Below, in pieces: positions 17,493-26,245 of a stretch of 64,000 nt of DNA. Origin of the DNA: Neopusillimonas maritima (GTDB lineage: Bacteria; Pseudomonadota; Gammaproteobacteria; Burkholderiales; Burkholderiaceae_B). The stretch lies in the NCBI RefSeq assembly GCF_040930455.2, contig NZ_CP170494.1. The stretch is one strand, 5' to 3'. Position 1 is the first letter of the stretch. The number at the start of each line of letters is the position of its first letter. Below the pieces are notes generated by a model that had not been told where the DNA came from, searched no databases, and saw only the letters and a program-made list of their open reading frames with translations. Made by a program: the position numbers and the translations under genes.

Positions 17493-17797
17493 GTGCGCTC
17501 AGTAATATCTAGATATTGAGAGAAAGCCGGTTAATTTGGCGCTACTATGTGAAGCAACGGCCCAAGCCAACGCCCGTTCAAGCTTAGGCAAGCTGCGGCT
17601 TTAGGCCGAATTTTCCAAGCTTAACACGCGCGCGCAGGCTTAATTAACTGAATTAGCCGTAAATCATAACTTATAATTCAGTTTAAACAGGGGCTTCAAT
17701 GCCCCATTCATTTTTAGTAACGGGTTTTCACTAGCTGGGTCATACTTTTTTACCTACCCGGCGCGTCAATACCTAATGATTTTCGCGGATTCTCTGA
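17493..17797. other. Divergent control region between mreB and gatC
   Basis: This 305-bp non-coding stretch must hold promoters for both operons. On the plus strand TATAAT (17672-17677) is a good -10 candidate, but no convincing -35 box precedes it. It lies in a 10-bp inverted repeat (17646-17655 with 17674-17683). Just downstream a small hairpin, GGGGC-TTCAAT-GCCCC (17690-17705), is followed by a T-rich stretch and could act as an attenuator. No open frame with a recognisable product is present. Confidence 0.5.
17646..17683. promoter_or_regulatory. Inverted repeat overlapping the putative gatC -10 box
   Basis: AACTGAATTA (17646-17655) and TAATTCAGTT (17674-17683) are perfect inverted repeats 18 bp apart. 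The right arm overlaps a TATAAT hexamer at 17672-17677. It could be a regulator site or a transcript hairpin; the binding factor is unknown. Confidence 0.4.
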
Positions 17798-18106
17798 ATG
17801 GCAATTACACAAGACGATGTTTCCCGCGTGGCACGGCTCGCCCGCATCGCGCTGTCGGACACCGAGCAGGCACGTATGGAAAGTGAACTCAACGGCATTC
17901 TGGGCCTCATTGAACAACTGCAGGCCGTCGACACAACGGGCATCGAGCCTATGGCGCATCCGCTATCGGCGCATCAAGACATTCACGCCCGCCTGCGCGA
18001 AGACGTCGCCGCCCCAACCCAAACAACGGGCCAGCGCGATCATCTCATGGCCAACGCCCCGGCCAACGAAGAAGGTCTGTTTCTGGTACCTAAAGTTATT
18101 GAATAA
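17798..18106 (+). CDS. gatC: Asp-tRNA(Asn)/Glu-tRNA(Gln) amidotransferase subunit C
   Basis: A 102-aa protein of standard GatC length. It opens with ITQDDVSRVARLARIALSD and continues through LNGILGLIEQLQAVDT and MAHPLS, the segments that wrap around GatA and GatB. It stabilises the heterotrimer that converts misacylated Glu-tRNA(Gln) or Asp-tRNA(Asn) to the correct amide. It is the first gene of gatCAB. Confidence 0.95.
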   Translation: MAITQDDVSRVARLARIALSDTEQARMESELNGILGLIEQLQAVDTTGIEPMAHPLSAHQDIHARLREDVAAPTQTTGQRDHLMANAPANEEGLFLVPKVIE

Positions 18107-18129
18107 GCCCGATACTGATCACCCTCACT

Positions 18130-19653
18130 ATGTCTTCTAATTTCGAATTCTCCGGTATTGCAGAACTTGGCATTGCGTTGCGCGAACGCAAAGTCAGCGC
18201 GTGCGAGCTTGCACAAGCCTCTTTGAATCTCGCGAAACAGCACACGAATCTGAATGCCTTTCTGCACATCGACGATCAACTCACGCTCGAACAGGCCAAA
18301 CACGCTGACGCATTGCTGGCGCAAGGGAAAGGCGGCCCTTTAACCGGCATTCCCATTGCTCACAAAGATATTTTTGTTACCCAAAAGTGGAAAACAACGG
18401 CCGCAAGCAAAATGCTGGAACACTACACCAGCCCATTCGACGCCACCGTTGTACAACGTTTGAACGACGCGGGGGCCGTATCGGTCGGCAAGCTCAATTG
18501 TGACGAATTCGCAATGGGTTCAGGTAATGAAAACTCGGCTTTCGGCGCAACACGCAATCCTTGGGATCCGGAGTCTGTCCCCGGCGGCTCATCAGGAGGG
18601 TCGGCTGCAGCTGTTGCCGCAGGCATTGTCCCAGCAACTACAGGTACCGACACTGGCGGCTCGGTGCGCCAACCTGCGGCTTTATGCGGCGTGAGCGGTA
18701 TCAAACCCACATACGGAACAGTGTCAAGGTTCGGGATGATTGCTTTCGGATCCAGTCTCGATCAAGCGGGCCCCATTGCGCGCAGCGCAAACGACCTGGT
18801 CGATATACTCGATATTATGGGCGGCTTTGACGAACGCGACTCAACCAGCCTTGAAACGTGCGACGGAATCGCCAACCAGCCCGGGCGGGTTCGTGAGGCC
18901 TACGACACAAAACAAGCACATTTTTCGGGGCAAGGTTCCCAACCCTTGAAAGGTTTACGCATCGGAGTACCCAAGGAGTACTTCAATGCAAGCCTGGCGC
19001 CCGATGTGGCGCAGGCCGTTGAAACGGCCCTGGCGCAATACGAAAGCCTGGGCGCCGTACGCGTGGAAATTTCACTCCCTCGCACCCAATTAGCCATCCC
19101 CTCTTATTACGTTATTGCGCCGGCTGAAGCATCCAGCAATTTGTCGCGCTACGACGGCGTCCGGTACGGGCTTCGCGCAGCCGATTACAACAACCTTGAA
19201 GAAATGACCAGCCGTACCCGCGCCGAAGGGTTCGGCGACGAAGTCAAACGGCGCATCATGGTGGGTACCTATGTGCTGTGCCATGGTTATTACGATGCTT
19301 ATTATCTGCAGGCGCAACGGGTGCGTCGCATGATCACCGACGACTTCCAACAAGCATTTGCCGAAAAATGCGACGTCATCATGGGGCCGGTTACGCCCTC
19401 GGTTGCCAAAAAGATAGGTGACAACCGCGACGACCCAACGGCCGATTGGCTGGCCGATGTTTATACCCTTGGCGTCAGCCTGGCGGGCCTGCCCGCCATG
19501 TCGATCCCCTGCGGCTTCGGAGGGCAAAACGCCACACTGCCCATCGGCCTGCAACTCATCGGCAACTATTTCACCGAAGGTCAACTGTTAGCCGTTGCCG
19601 ACCGCTACCAGAACGTTACCGACTGGCATCAACGCAAACCGGATCAAAAATAA
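18130..19653 (+). CDS. gatA: Asp-tRNA(Asn)/Glu-tRNA(Gln) amidotransferase subunit A
   Basis: A 507-aa amidase-signature enzyme that releases ammonia from glutamine for the GatB reaction. The Ser-cisSer-Lys triad is visible: Lys in GIPIAHKDIF, Ser in the PGGSSGGSAAAVAAG loop and the nucleophile in GTDTGGSVRQPAALCG. The gene is 23 bp after gatC. Its TAA overlaps the gatB ATG by one base (TAATG), so the two are coupled. Confidence 0.96.
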   Translation: MSSNFEFSGIAELGIALRERKVSACELAQASLNLAKQHTNLNAFLHIDDQLTLEQAKHADALLAQGKGGPLTGIPIAHKDIFVTQKWKTTAASKMLEHYTSPFDATVVQRLNDAGAVSVGKLNCDEFAMGSGNENSAFGATRNPWDPESVPGGSSGGSAAAVAAGIVPATTGTDTGGSVRQPAALCGVSGIKPTYGTVSRFGMIAFGSSLDQAGPIARSANDLVDILDIMGGFDERDSTSLETCDGIANQPGRVREAYDTKQAHFSGQGSQPLKGLRIGVPKEYFNASLAPDVAQAVETALAQYESLGAVRVEISLPRTQLAIPSYYVIAPAEASSNLSRYDGVRYGLRAADYNNLEEMTSRTRAEGFGDEVKRRIMVGTYVLCHGYYDAYYLQAQRVRRMITDDFQQAFAEKCDVIMGPVTPSVAKKIGDNRDDPTADWLADVYTLGVSLAGLPAMSIPCGFGGQNATLPIGLQLIGNYFTEGQLLAVADRYQNVTDWHQRKPDQK

Positions 19654-21107
19654 TGGAATGGGAAATCGTTATCGGGCTGGAAACACACGCCCAGTTGTCT
19701 ACCGAATCCAAAATCTTTTCCAACAGCAGCACCCGCTATGGGGCGCAGCCCAACACCCAGGCCAACGAAGTTGATATGGCCCTGCCGGGCAGCCTGCCGG
19801 TTCTTAATAGGGGAGCCGTTGAGCGCGCCATTCAATTCGGGTTGGCCGTCGATGCACATATCGCACCACGCTCTGTTTTCGCACGCAAAAACTATTTTTA
19901 CCCCGATCTGCCGAAAAACTATCAAATAAGTCAGTTCGAAATCCCGGTCGTTCAGGGCGGAAAAGTGTATTTCCAACTTGGCGAAGAGGAAAAAGTCGTC
20001 AACCTGACCCGCGCCCACCTTGAGGAAGACGCAGGCAAGTCGCTTCACGAAAACTATACCGATGCCAACGGACGCCCGGCCTCGGGAATTGATTTAAATC
20101 GCGCCGGCACACCCTTACTGGAAATTGTGTCTGAGCCTGAAATGCGTTCGGCAGCGGAAGCCGTTGCGTACGCCCGCACTCTGCACAGCCTGGTGGTGTG
20201 GCTGGGCATTTGCGACGGCAACATGCAGGAGGGCTCATTCCGTTGCGATGCAAACGTCTCGGTTCGTCCCAAAGGCCAAGAAGAATTCGGCACACGTTGC
20301 GAGATCAAGAACCTGAACTCCTTCCGTTTCCTTGAACGTGCCATTCAGTACGAAGCCCAGCGCCAGATTGAAATCATTGAAGACGGCGGCGCAATCCGTC
20401 AGGAAACACGACTTTACGATGCCGATGAAGACGTCACCCGAAGCATGCGCAGCAAGGAAGACTCCGACGACTACCGCTACTTCCCCGACCCCGACCTTCC
20501 CCCGTTGGTCATTACGTCAGATTGGGTCGAACGCGTACAACAGGCCATGCCTGAATTACCGCAGGCCAAGAAAAGCCGCTTCCAGGAAACCTTGGGGCTG
20601 ACACCGTACGACGCCGCCCAGTTAACCCTAAACCGCGACCTTGCCGACTATTTTGAGCAAACCGCAGCGGGTTTGCCGGGCGACCAGGCAAAGCTGGCCG
20701 CCAACTGGGTACTCGGCGAAGTTTCGGCGGCGTTAAACCGCGACGAAATTTCAATTGACCAATCATCGGTCAAGCCGACCCGGTTATCTGCGCTCATCAA
20801 TCGCATTATCGACGGCACCATTTCAAACAAAATCGCCCGAGACGTTTTTGCCGCCATGTGGGAAGACAAGAACGATGCCGACCCCGATGCCATTATTGAG
20901 GCAAAAGGACTCAAGCAAATTAGCGACAGCGGCGCCATCGGCAAGATGATCGACGACGTTCTGGCCGCCAACCCCGCCATCGTCGACGAATATCGCGCCG
21001 GTAAGCAAAAGGCGTTCAACTCACTGGTAGGACAGGTCATGAAAGCTGCAAAAGGGAAAGCCAACCCTCAGCAAGTTAATAGTCTGCTGAAAGAAAAACT
21101 GGGTTAG
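19653..21107 (+). CDS. gatB: Asp-tRNA(Asn)/Glu-tRNA(Gln) amidotransferase subunit B
   Basis: A 484-aa protein starting MEWEIVIGLETHAQLSTESK. The frame is open well upstream, but this ATG overlaps the gatA stop and gives the family N-terminus. GatB phosphorylates and amidates the misacylated tRNA. The NSSTRYGAQPNTQ catalytic region, FRCDANVSVR and EIKNLNSFR are visible. The C-terminal YqeY-like tRNA-binding tail runs to the end (GQVMKAAKGKANPQQVNSLL). Confidence 0.96.
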   Translation: MEWEIVIGLETHAQLSTESKIFSNSSTRYGAQPNTQANEVDMALPGSLPVLNRGAVERAIQFGLAVDAHIAPRSVFARKNYFYPDLPKNYQISQFEIPVVQGGKVYFQLGEEEKVVNLTRAHLEEDAGKSLHENYTDANGRPASGIDLNRAGTPLLEIVSEPEMRSAAEAVAYARTLHSLVVWLGICDGNMQEGSFRCDANVSVRPKGQEEFGTRCEIKNLNSFRFLERAIQYEAQRQIEIIEDGGAIRQETRLYDADEDVTRSMRSKEDSDDYRYFPDPDLPPLVITSDWVERVQQAMPELPQAKKSRFQETLGLTPYDAAQLTLNRDLADYFEQTAAGLPGDQAKLAANWVLGEVSAALNRDEISIDQSSVKPTRLSALINRIIDGTISNKIARDVFAAMWEDKNDADPDAIIEAKGLKQISDSGAIGKMIDDVLAANPAIVDEYRAGKQKAFNSLVGQVMKAAKGKANPQQVNSLLKEKLG

Positions 21108-21151
21108 CGTTCCGTCTGAGATGAGTTGAAAACTAACAAAGCAACCCTGCG

Positions 21152-21182
21152 CCGGGCCTATACAACACCGTATTTGGCCCGG
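21152..21182. terminator. Hairpin between the convergent gatB and pyrE genes
   Basis: CCGGGCC (21152-21158) pairs with GGCCCGG (21176-21182), extended by ATAC/GTAT inside. The stem overlaps the pyrE stop codon. There is no long T tract on either side, so termination here may be weak or Rho-assisted. Confidence 0.5.
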
Positions 21183-21832
21183 TAAGCGGCAACGGCTTCC
21201 CGATGCCCTGCAAAATCTGCATCCTGATCAAGCAGTTGCATAATGTCGCTTAATGAAGCGATGCTTACAACGGGAATGCCGTATCGCTGAGACACTTCCT
21301 GAACAGCTGAATGCGCCGACAACGCGTCGTCGGGTCCGGCCCGTTCCATACGGTCCAGCGCAATCAGCACCGCAGCCGGTTCTGCACCCGCCTCGCGAAT
21401 CAGGTCGACCGACTCACGCACCGATGTCCCCGCCGTAATGACGTCGTCGATAATAACAACACGGCCCTGCAAGGGCGCACCCACCAGGGTTCCGCCCTCA
21501 CCATGATCTTTTGCCTCTTTACGATTGAAAGCAAACGGTACATCGCGGCCGTTCATTCCCGGGTGATTAGCCAGTGCAACCGCCGTTGCGGTTGCCAATG
21601 GGATCCCTTTGTAAGCCGGACCGAACAACATATCGAAACCCACACCGGAATCAACCAGCGCCTGAGCATAAAACCCCGCAAGGCGGCCCACGGTAAAGCC
21701 TGAGTTGAACAAGCCCGCGTTAAAAAAATATGGGCTGATACGACCGGATTTGACGCGAAACTCGCCGAACCTCAATACCCCTTGCTCAAGCGAGAAGCGG
21801 ACAAAATCATTACGCGCGTTCGATTGGGACAT
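21158..21832 (-). CDS. pyrE: Orotate phosphoribosyltransferase
   Basis: A ~224-aa enzyme of pyrimidine synthesis that joins orotate to PRPP to give OMP. The PRPP-binding loop VVIIDDVITAGTSVRES, AYKGIPLATATA and FNRKEAKDHGEGG (the flexible catalytic loop) are intact. The ATG at 21832 (MSQSNARNDFVRFSL) gives the usual N-terminus; an in-frame ATG at 21850 is the alternative. It is convergent with gatB and divergent from the DoxX gene. Confidence 0.94.
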   Translation of the reverse strand: MSQSNARNDFVRFSLEQGVLRFGEFRVKSGRISPYFFNAGLFNSGFTVGRLAGFYAQALVDSGVGFDMLFGPAYKGIPLATATAVALANHPGMNGRDVPFAFNRKEAKDHGEGGTLVGAPLQGRVVIIDDVITAGTSVRESVDLIREAGAEPAAVLIALDRMERAGPDDALSAHSAVQEVSQRYGIPVVSIASLSDIMQLLDQDADFAGHREAVAAYRAKYGVV

Positions 21833-22016
21833 AACTGTACTTTTCTTCATTAATCAAAAACAACATTATTACGCATTCGGACATGTGAATGTCGCCAAAA
21901 GCCAGTATCTTCCTTTAAACTTACCCAGACTGCGCAGAGCCCGGGTAGCTGGTTCTCTGCTTGTGCCGTCGTTTCACTGCCTGACTCCGCTTTACTCATT
22001 CTGATAAGGAATCAAT

Positions 22017-22427
22017 ATGGAAAACACCTGCACGCTTTGGGCTCCCCGTATCCTGGGGGTACTAAGAATTGTCACCGGCTACCTCTTTTTCTGGCATGGC
22101 TCGGCAAAACTATTCGGCATTCCACACGTCCCCATGTTCGACAATTTGCAAATTATGTCGTTGGTTGGGTTAGCAGGCATTATCGAAGTTGTGTTCGGCT
22201 TCCTTGTCTTTATTGGTCTTTTCACCCGTTTTTCTGCGTTCATTGCCTCCGGCATGTGCGCGGCGGCCTACTTTATCGGCCACGTTGCCACACAAGGCCA
22301 ATTCTTTTTGCCTATGCTCAACAGAGGTGAGGCCGCCGTGTTGTTCAGCTTTATTTTCTTCTACATTATTTTTGCCGGCCCCGGCACATGGAGTATTGAC
22401 GGACTGCGCAAAGACAAAACCAGCTAG
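22017..22427 (+). CDS. DoxX family membrane protein
   Basis: A 136-aa four-helix membrane protein. The motif RIVTGYLFFWHGSAKLFG followed by GLAGIIEVVFGFLVFIGLFT is typical of the DoxX family. AAGGAA precedes the ATG. Members are linked to redox and thiol-stress functions, but their biochemical role is poorly defined. The DODA-type dioxygenase gene follows 48 bp downstream on the same strand, suggesting one transcription unit. Confidence 0.85.
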   Translation: MENTCTLWAPRILGVLRIVTGYLFFWHGSAKLFGIPHVPMFDNLQIMSLVGLAGIIEVVFGFLVFIGLFTRFSAFIASGMCAAAYFIGHVATQGQFFLPMLNRGEAAVLFSFIFFYIIFAGPGTWSIDGLRKDKTS

Positions 22428-22475
22428 GTGGTTGAGTAACGGGAACCGCAAGCACGTTATGATTGTCTTATTTAC

Positions 22476-23297
22476 ATGATGCAACATTCGACAATCATGA
22501 AGCAGACACCTGTTTATTATCTTTCGCACGGAGGCGGGCCCTGGCCATACATGCCGGAGGCCCGCGAAAAATACGCCATTCTTACGAAGGCGTTGCAGGA
22601 TATTCCGCAACAACTGGAAAGGAAGCCGGATGCCATTGTGATGGTCTCGGCTCATTGGGAAGGCGACAACACGTTTCTGGTCATGGGCAACCCCCACCCG
22701 CCCATGTATTACGACTACTACAATTTCCCCGAACATACCTACCATGTCCAGTATCCGGCCCCGGGTTCCCCTTCCCTGGCGCGCGAGCTGGCACAACTGA
22801 TTGGCGATGCCGGGCTTCCAGTGGCCATTGACAACCAGCGTGGATTCGATCACGGGGCATTTGTACCTCTTCACGTCATGTATCCAGAGGCCGACATTCC
22901 GGTTGTGCAACTTTCCATAGAAACCCATTTTGATCCTGAATTGCATCTGGCACTTGGACGTGCGCTGGCACCGCTAAGGGAAAAGAACATTCTTATTCTG
23001 GGTAGCGGCCTCAGTTATCACAACCTGCGCGAAATTCGCACAATCGGCGCTGAGCCTTCCGCTCAATTCGATGCCTGGTTGCAGGAAGTGCTGGTAAATG
23101 GCCCGGTTGCAGAGCGTGCCTATAAACTTAAACAATGGGAAACGGCTCCTGCAGCCCGCCGTGCCCACCCGAGGGAAGATCACTTGCTACCGTTGATGGT
23201 CGCGGTAGGCGCCGCCGAGAATGAAACCGGCACTTGTGTTCATCACGAAGTAACGGCATTTGCAAATATCACCGCTTCGAGCTTTCGATTCGGTTAA
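22476..23297 (+). CDS. Class III extradiol dioxygenase, DODA/YgiD-like
   Basis: A 273-aa protein of the LigB superfamily, similar to 4,5-DOPA dioxygenases such as YgiD. The expected metal and catalytic histidines lie in YYLSHGGGPW, VSAHWEGD, FDHGAFVPLHVMYPEADIPV and GSGLSYHNLRE. Such enzymes open catechol rings next to the hydroxyls using Fe(II) or Zn(II). The first ATG is at 22476; ATGs at 22479 and 22497 are alternatives. The physiological substrate is unknown. Confidence 0.87.
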   Translation: MMQHSTIMKQTPVYYLSHGGGPWPYMPEAREKYAILTKALQDIPQQLERKPDAIVMVSAHWEGDNTFLVMGNPHPPMYYDYYNFPEHTYHVQYPAPGSPSLARELAQLIGDAGLPVAIDNQRGFDHGAFVPLHVMYPEADIPVVQLSIETHFDPELHLALGRALAPLREKNILILGSGLSYHNLREIRTIGAEPSAQFDAWLQEVLVNGPVAERAYKLKQWETAPAARRAHPREDHLLPLMVAVGAAENETGTCVHHEVTAFANITASSFRFG

Positions 23298-23346
23298 TTG
23301 AACCGATAGCTCATAAAACCATAACAAACCGCACGATTCCACTACA

Positions 23347-24966
23347 GTGAATTTTCACTCAATAAAGTTCCGCATTATCTTACTGTGCGTCCTTTTGGTC
23401 GTGTTCGGTTTTGTATTCCGGCTTCTCGTGGTTTTACCGCTAGCCAAACAGGAATTACACGAGTTAGTCACAACCCAACAGCTGTCGATGGCCTCGTACA
23501 TAGCCGATGAAATAGACCAGAAAGTACGGACACGGCAAGAAACACTGGAACGGATCGCGGGCTCCTACCCTCATGAGTCCGGCAACGACCCCAGTGTTAT
23601 CGAAGCATGGCTGTCCCGCGTGCAAACGTTGAGCCCCTTTTTTCTTTCCGGCATGATGATCGTATTGAAAGACGGCACCTTGCGGGCATCCAACACACCT
23701 GCAAGCACCACAGCTCATCATGACGCTTTATTTACCGAGACCCAATGGCTACTAAGCATTCTAAACTCAGGTGGGCCACAGATTAGCCCTCCGTTTAAAG
23801 ATCCGGACCAAAACACAGCAATGATTGCATTTGGTATTGGGATCCGCGACCAAAGTGGTGCTGTAACGGCCGTTCTGGTTGGCTTAACGCAACTTGATGC
23901 GGCAGGCTTTTTACAAGAACTGAACACCCAGAAATGGGGGAATGGTGGCAGCTACCTGATTATTTCGCCTCACGACCAGATGTTCCTGGGCGCCAACGAT
24001 CCCTCCTTTATCATGAAACGCACCCCAAAGCCGGGCATTAACCTGCTTCACGACAAAGCCATGGCGGGTTATCGCGGCCCAGGGGTTACCGTGAATGCCC
24101 AGGGAGTCGAGGAAGTGGTCGGTATTCAATCGGTACCCAGTACAGGCTGGTTTGTTGTTTCCCGTATCCCCGTTGAAAAGGCCTACGCCCCTATCGACAC
24201 CATTGCTGATTACGTCATCATGGCGGGCGCATTATTGTCGGCGATCGCGCTCACTTGCCTGGCCCTATTCCTTCCTCATGTATTTCGCCGGCTCGACCGT
24301 GCTACACAAGCGATTGGCGACATGGCATCGGGGCGAAAACCTTTACATGCCCTGCCCGAAGATGGAAAAGACGAAGCCGGTGCATTGGTCAGGCAGTTCA
24401 ACCTGCTGGTGAAAAGAATTCAGGATCAGGAAACGTCATTACGACGCAACGAGGCGAAACTGGCCTACATGGCCACCCACGATACGCTGACCAAGTTATA
24501 CAACCGCCCAATGCTCATGTCGCGCCTTCAACATAGCCTTGAAATTGCGCATCGCCATCGGGCTGCCGGCGCGGTTCTATTTTGTGATCTAGACGGTTTT
24601 AAGCCTGTTAACGATAACTTCGGCCACGATGTCGGCGACCAGCTGCTTGTTGAAGTGGCCCGTTGCCTTTTATCGGGACGACGACAAACCGATACGGTTG
24701 CACGCCTGGGCGGAGATGAGTTCGTTATTGTGCTGACCGACCTCAAGGCGCCGGTTGAAGACGCAAAACGATTGGCGCAACAATACCTGGACGCAATCAG
24801 GGCACCATTCAATATCGACGGAAAAGAACTCAAAATAAGCCTTTCCATTGGTATTGCCTTATTTGGTAATGAATCGATTAGCCCTTCCCAACTGTTGTCC
24901 AACGCCGATACCGCCATGTATCGCGCCAAAAATCTTGGGAAAAATCGCTACTGCCTTCATCAATAA
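23347..24966 (+). CDS. Membrane diguanylate cyclase with periplasmic Cache-type sensor, HAMP and GGDEF
   Basis: A 539-aa inner membrane signalling protein starting with GTG. A first helix (~8-32) is followed by a periplasmic sensor of ~250 residues resembling a double Cache domain. A second helix lies at ~280-305, then a HAMP-like segment and a C-terminal GGDEF domain. The active site ARLGGDEF is intact (GGDEF 455-459). RQTD five residues before it fits the RxxD inhibitory site, so product feedback is likely. It should make c-di-GMP in response to a small periplasmic ligand. It may influence the Lap adhesin system at 35-51 kb. Confidence 0.9.
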   Translation: MNFHSIKFRIILLCVLLVVFGFVFRLLVVLPLAKQELHELVTTQQLSMASYIADEIDQKVRTRQETLERIAGSYPHESGNDPSVIEAWLSRVQTLSPFFLSGMMIVLKDGTLRASNTPASTTAHHDALFTETQWLLSILNSGGPQISPPFKDPDQNTAMIAFGIGIRDQSGAVTAVLVGLTQLDAAGFLQELNTQKWGNGGSYLIISPHDQMFLGANDPSFIMKRTPKPGINLLHDKAMAGYRGPGVTVNAQGVEEVVGIQSVPSTGWFVVSRIPVEKAYAPIDTIADYVIMAGALLSAIALTCLALFLPHVFRRLDRATQAIGDMASGRKPLHALPEDGKDEAGALVRQFNLLVKRIQDQETSLRRNEAKLAYMATHDTLTKLYNRPMLMSRLQHSLEIAHRHRAAGAVLFCDLDGFKPVNDNFGHDVGDQLLVEVARCLLSGRRQTDTVARLGGDEFVIVLTDLKAPVEDAKRLAQQYLDAIRAPFNIDGKELKISLSIGIALFGNESISPSQLLSNADTAMYRAKNLGKNRYCLHQ

Positions 24967-24973
24967 TGACGGC

Positions 24974-25426
24974 TTATGCCTTTTTTGCAGCCAGATTGTT
25001 ATCGGAATCAGGCAACGCCGAGGCCGGCAACCCGAAAACATGATCGAATACACGCGTAAATACGAAGGTGTAGACCAAAAAAAACACCAGCAGACCGGCA
25101 TCAAGAATAAACGCCTCCCACAAAGAAACGCTTAACCACCAAGCGAAAAAAGGAACTAAAAACAAGACCAGGCCCCCTTCGAACCCGACCGCATGCGCAA
25201 TGCGCCGACGCGTACTGCGCCCTTTCTTCACCTGCCGCGCTTCCCAAGACTCGAATAAAGTGTTCCAAACAAGATTCCATAGCACGGCAATCCCCGACGC
25301 CGCGACCGAAGCCACCCAGGAATCGAACACACTGAAACCCAGCAAATAAAAGACGACACCGGTCAGTAGAATGGCAATGGTTTCGTATAGCGATACATAA
25401 ACAACTTTGCGCTTGATTCCTTGCAT
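24974..25426 (-). CDS. PACE-family efflux transporter (AceI-like)
   Basis: A 150-aa four-helix protein built from two BTP (bacterial transmembrane pair) repeats. The first helix carries the acidic motif VSLYETIAILLTGVVFY, with Glu where AceI has its essential residue. WNLVWNTLFESWEARQ and RRIAHAVGFEGGLV are family hallmarks. PACE proteins use proton exchange to export chlorhexidine and other biocides, with short polyamines suggested as natural substrates. It converges on the diguanylate cyclase gene with a 7-bp gap. Confidence 0.88.
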   Translation of the reverse strand: MQGIKRKVVYVSLYETIAILLTGVVFYLLGFSVFDSWVASVAASGIAVLWNLVWNTLFESWEARQVKKGRSTRRRIAHAVGFEGGLVLFLVPFFAWWLSVSLWEAFILDAGLLVFFLVYTFVFTRVFDHVFGLPASALPDSDNNLAAKKA

Positions 25427-25446
25427 AACAAACGTTGGAAACCTTT

Positions 25447-26235
25447 TTAATCAATCAATTTTGTATCGTAGTCAATCATGAGCGGCGCATGATCGCTAAA
25501 CCAGCTTTCCTTGTAAATAGACGCGCTTTGCGCTGTGGCCGCGATATCTGCCGTGGCAATCTGGTAATCAATGCGCCAACCCACGTTGTTTGCCCGAGCC
25601 TGACCACGATTACTCCACCACGTGTAGGCTTCGCCGGTGGCATCAGGATACAGATGACGATACACATCGACCCAACCCAGTTCATCGAAAACTTTGGTTA
25701 GCCATGCCCGCTCCTCGGGCAAAAAACCGCTGTTTTTCAAATTGCCCTTCCAGTTTTTAAGGTCGATTTCTTTGTGGGCGATATTCCAGTCGCCGCATAA
25801 AATAACGCGCCTGCCCGCTTTGGCCAAATCTGCCAAATGACCATAGAAACATTCCATGAAGTGATACTTGGCGCTTTGGCGATGATCGCCACTGGAGCCG
25901 GAAGGAAGATACACCGAAATCATGGAAAAGCCGTCATACACCAGTTCAATGTAACGCCCTTCCGCATCAATTTGCGGCACACCCAGACCTTCCACGACTT
26001 GATCGGGCTCTTTTCGTGCGTAAATCCCCACACCGCTATAGCCCTTCTTCTCGGCGTAATGAAAGTATCCGTGATACCCATTCGGTGACTGCATGGGCTC
26101 CGTCATGTCGGCGGCCTGAGCCTTAAGTTCTTGCACACACACAAAATCAGCCTGCTGTTCGGGCAACCAGTCAAAAAAACCTTTTCGATGAGCTGATCGG
26201 ACACCATTCAAATTGGCTGAAATCACACGCAACAT
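25447..26235 (-). CDS. xth: Exodeoxyribonuclease III
   Basis: A 262-aa member of the exonuclease III/AP endonuclease family. Metal and catalytic motifs are present: SANLNGVRSA, VQELKAQ (Glu), YLPSG, GDWNIAHKEIDLKNWK (Asp/Asn), GWRIDYQIA and SDHAPLMID (Asp-His). It repairs abasic sites and trims 3' ends. It lies 10 bp downstream of ampG in the metX-metW-ampG-xth run on the minus strand. Confidence 0.93.
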   Translation of the reverse strand: MLRVISANLNGVRSAHRKGFFDWLPEQQADFVCVQELKAQAADMTEPMQSPNGYHGYFHYAEKKGYSGVGIYARKEPDQVVEGLGVPQIDAEGRYIELVYDGFSMISVYLPSGSSGDHRQSAKYHFMECFYGHLADLAKAGRRVILCGDWNIAHKEIDLKNWKGNLKNSGFLPEERAWLTKVFDELGWVDVYRHLYPDATGEAYTWWSNRGQARANNVGWRIDYQIATADIAATAQSASIYKESWFSDHAPLMIDYDTKLID

Positions 26236-26245
26236 AGAACACCTT

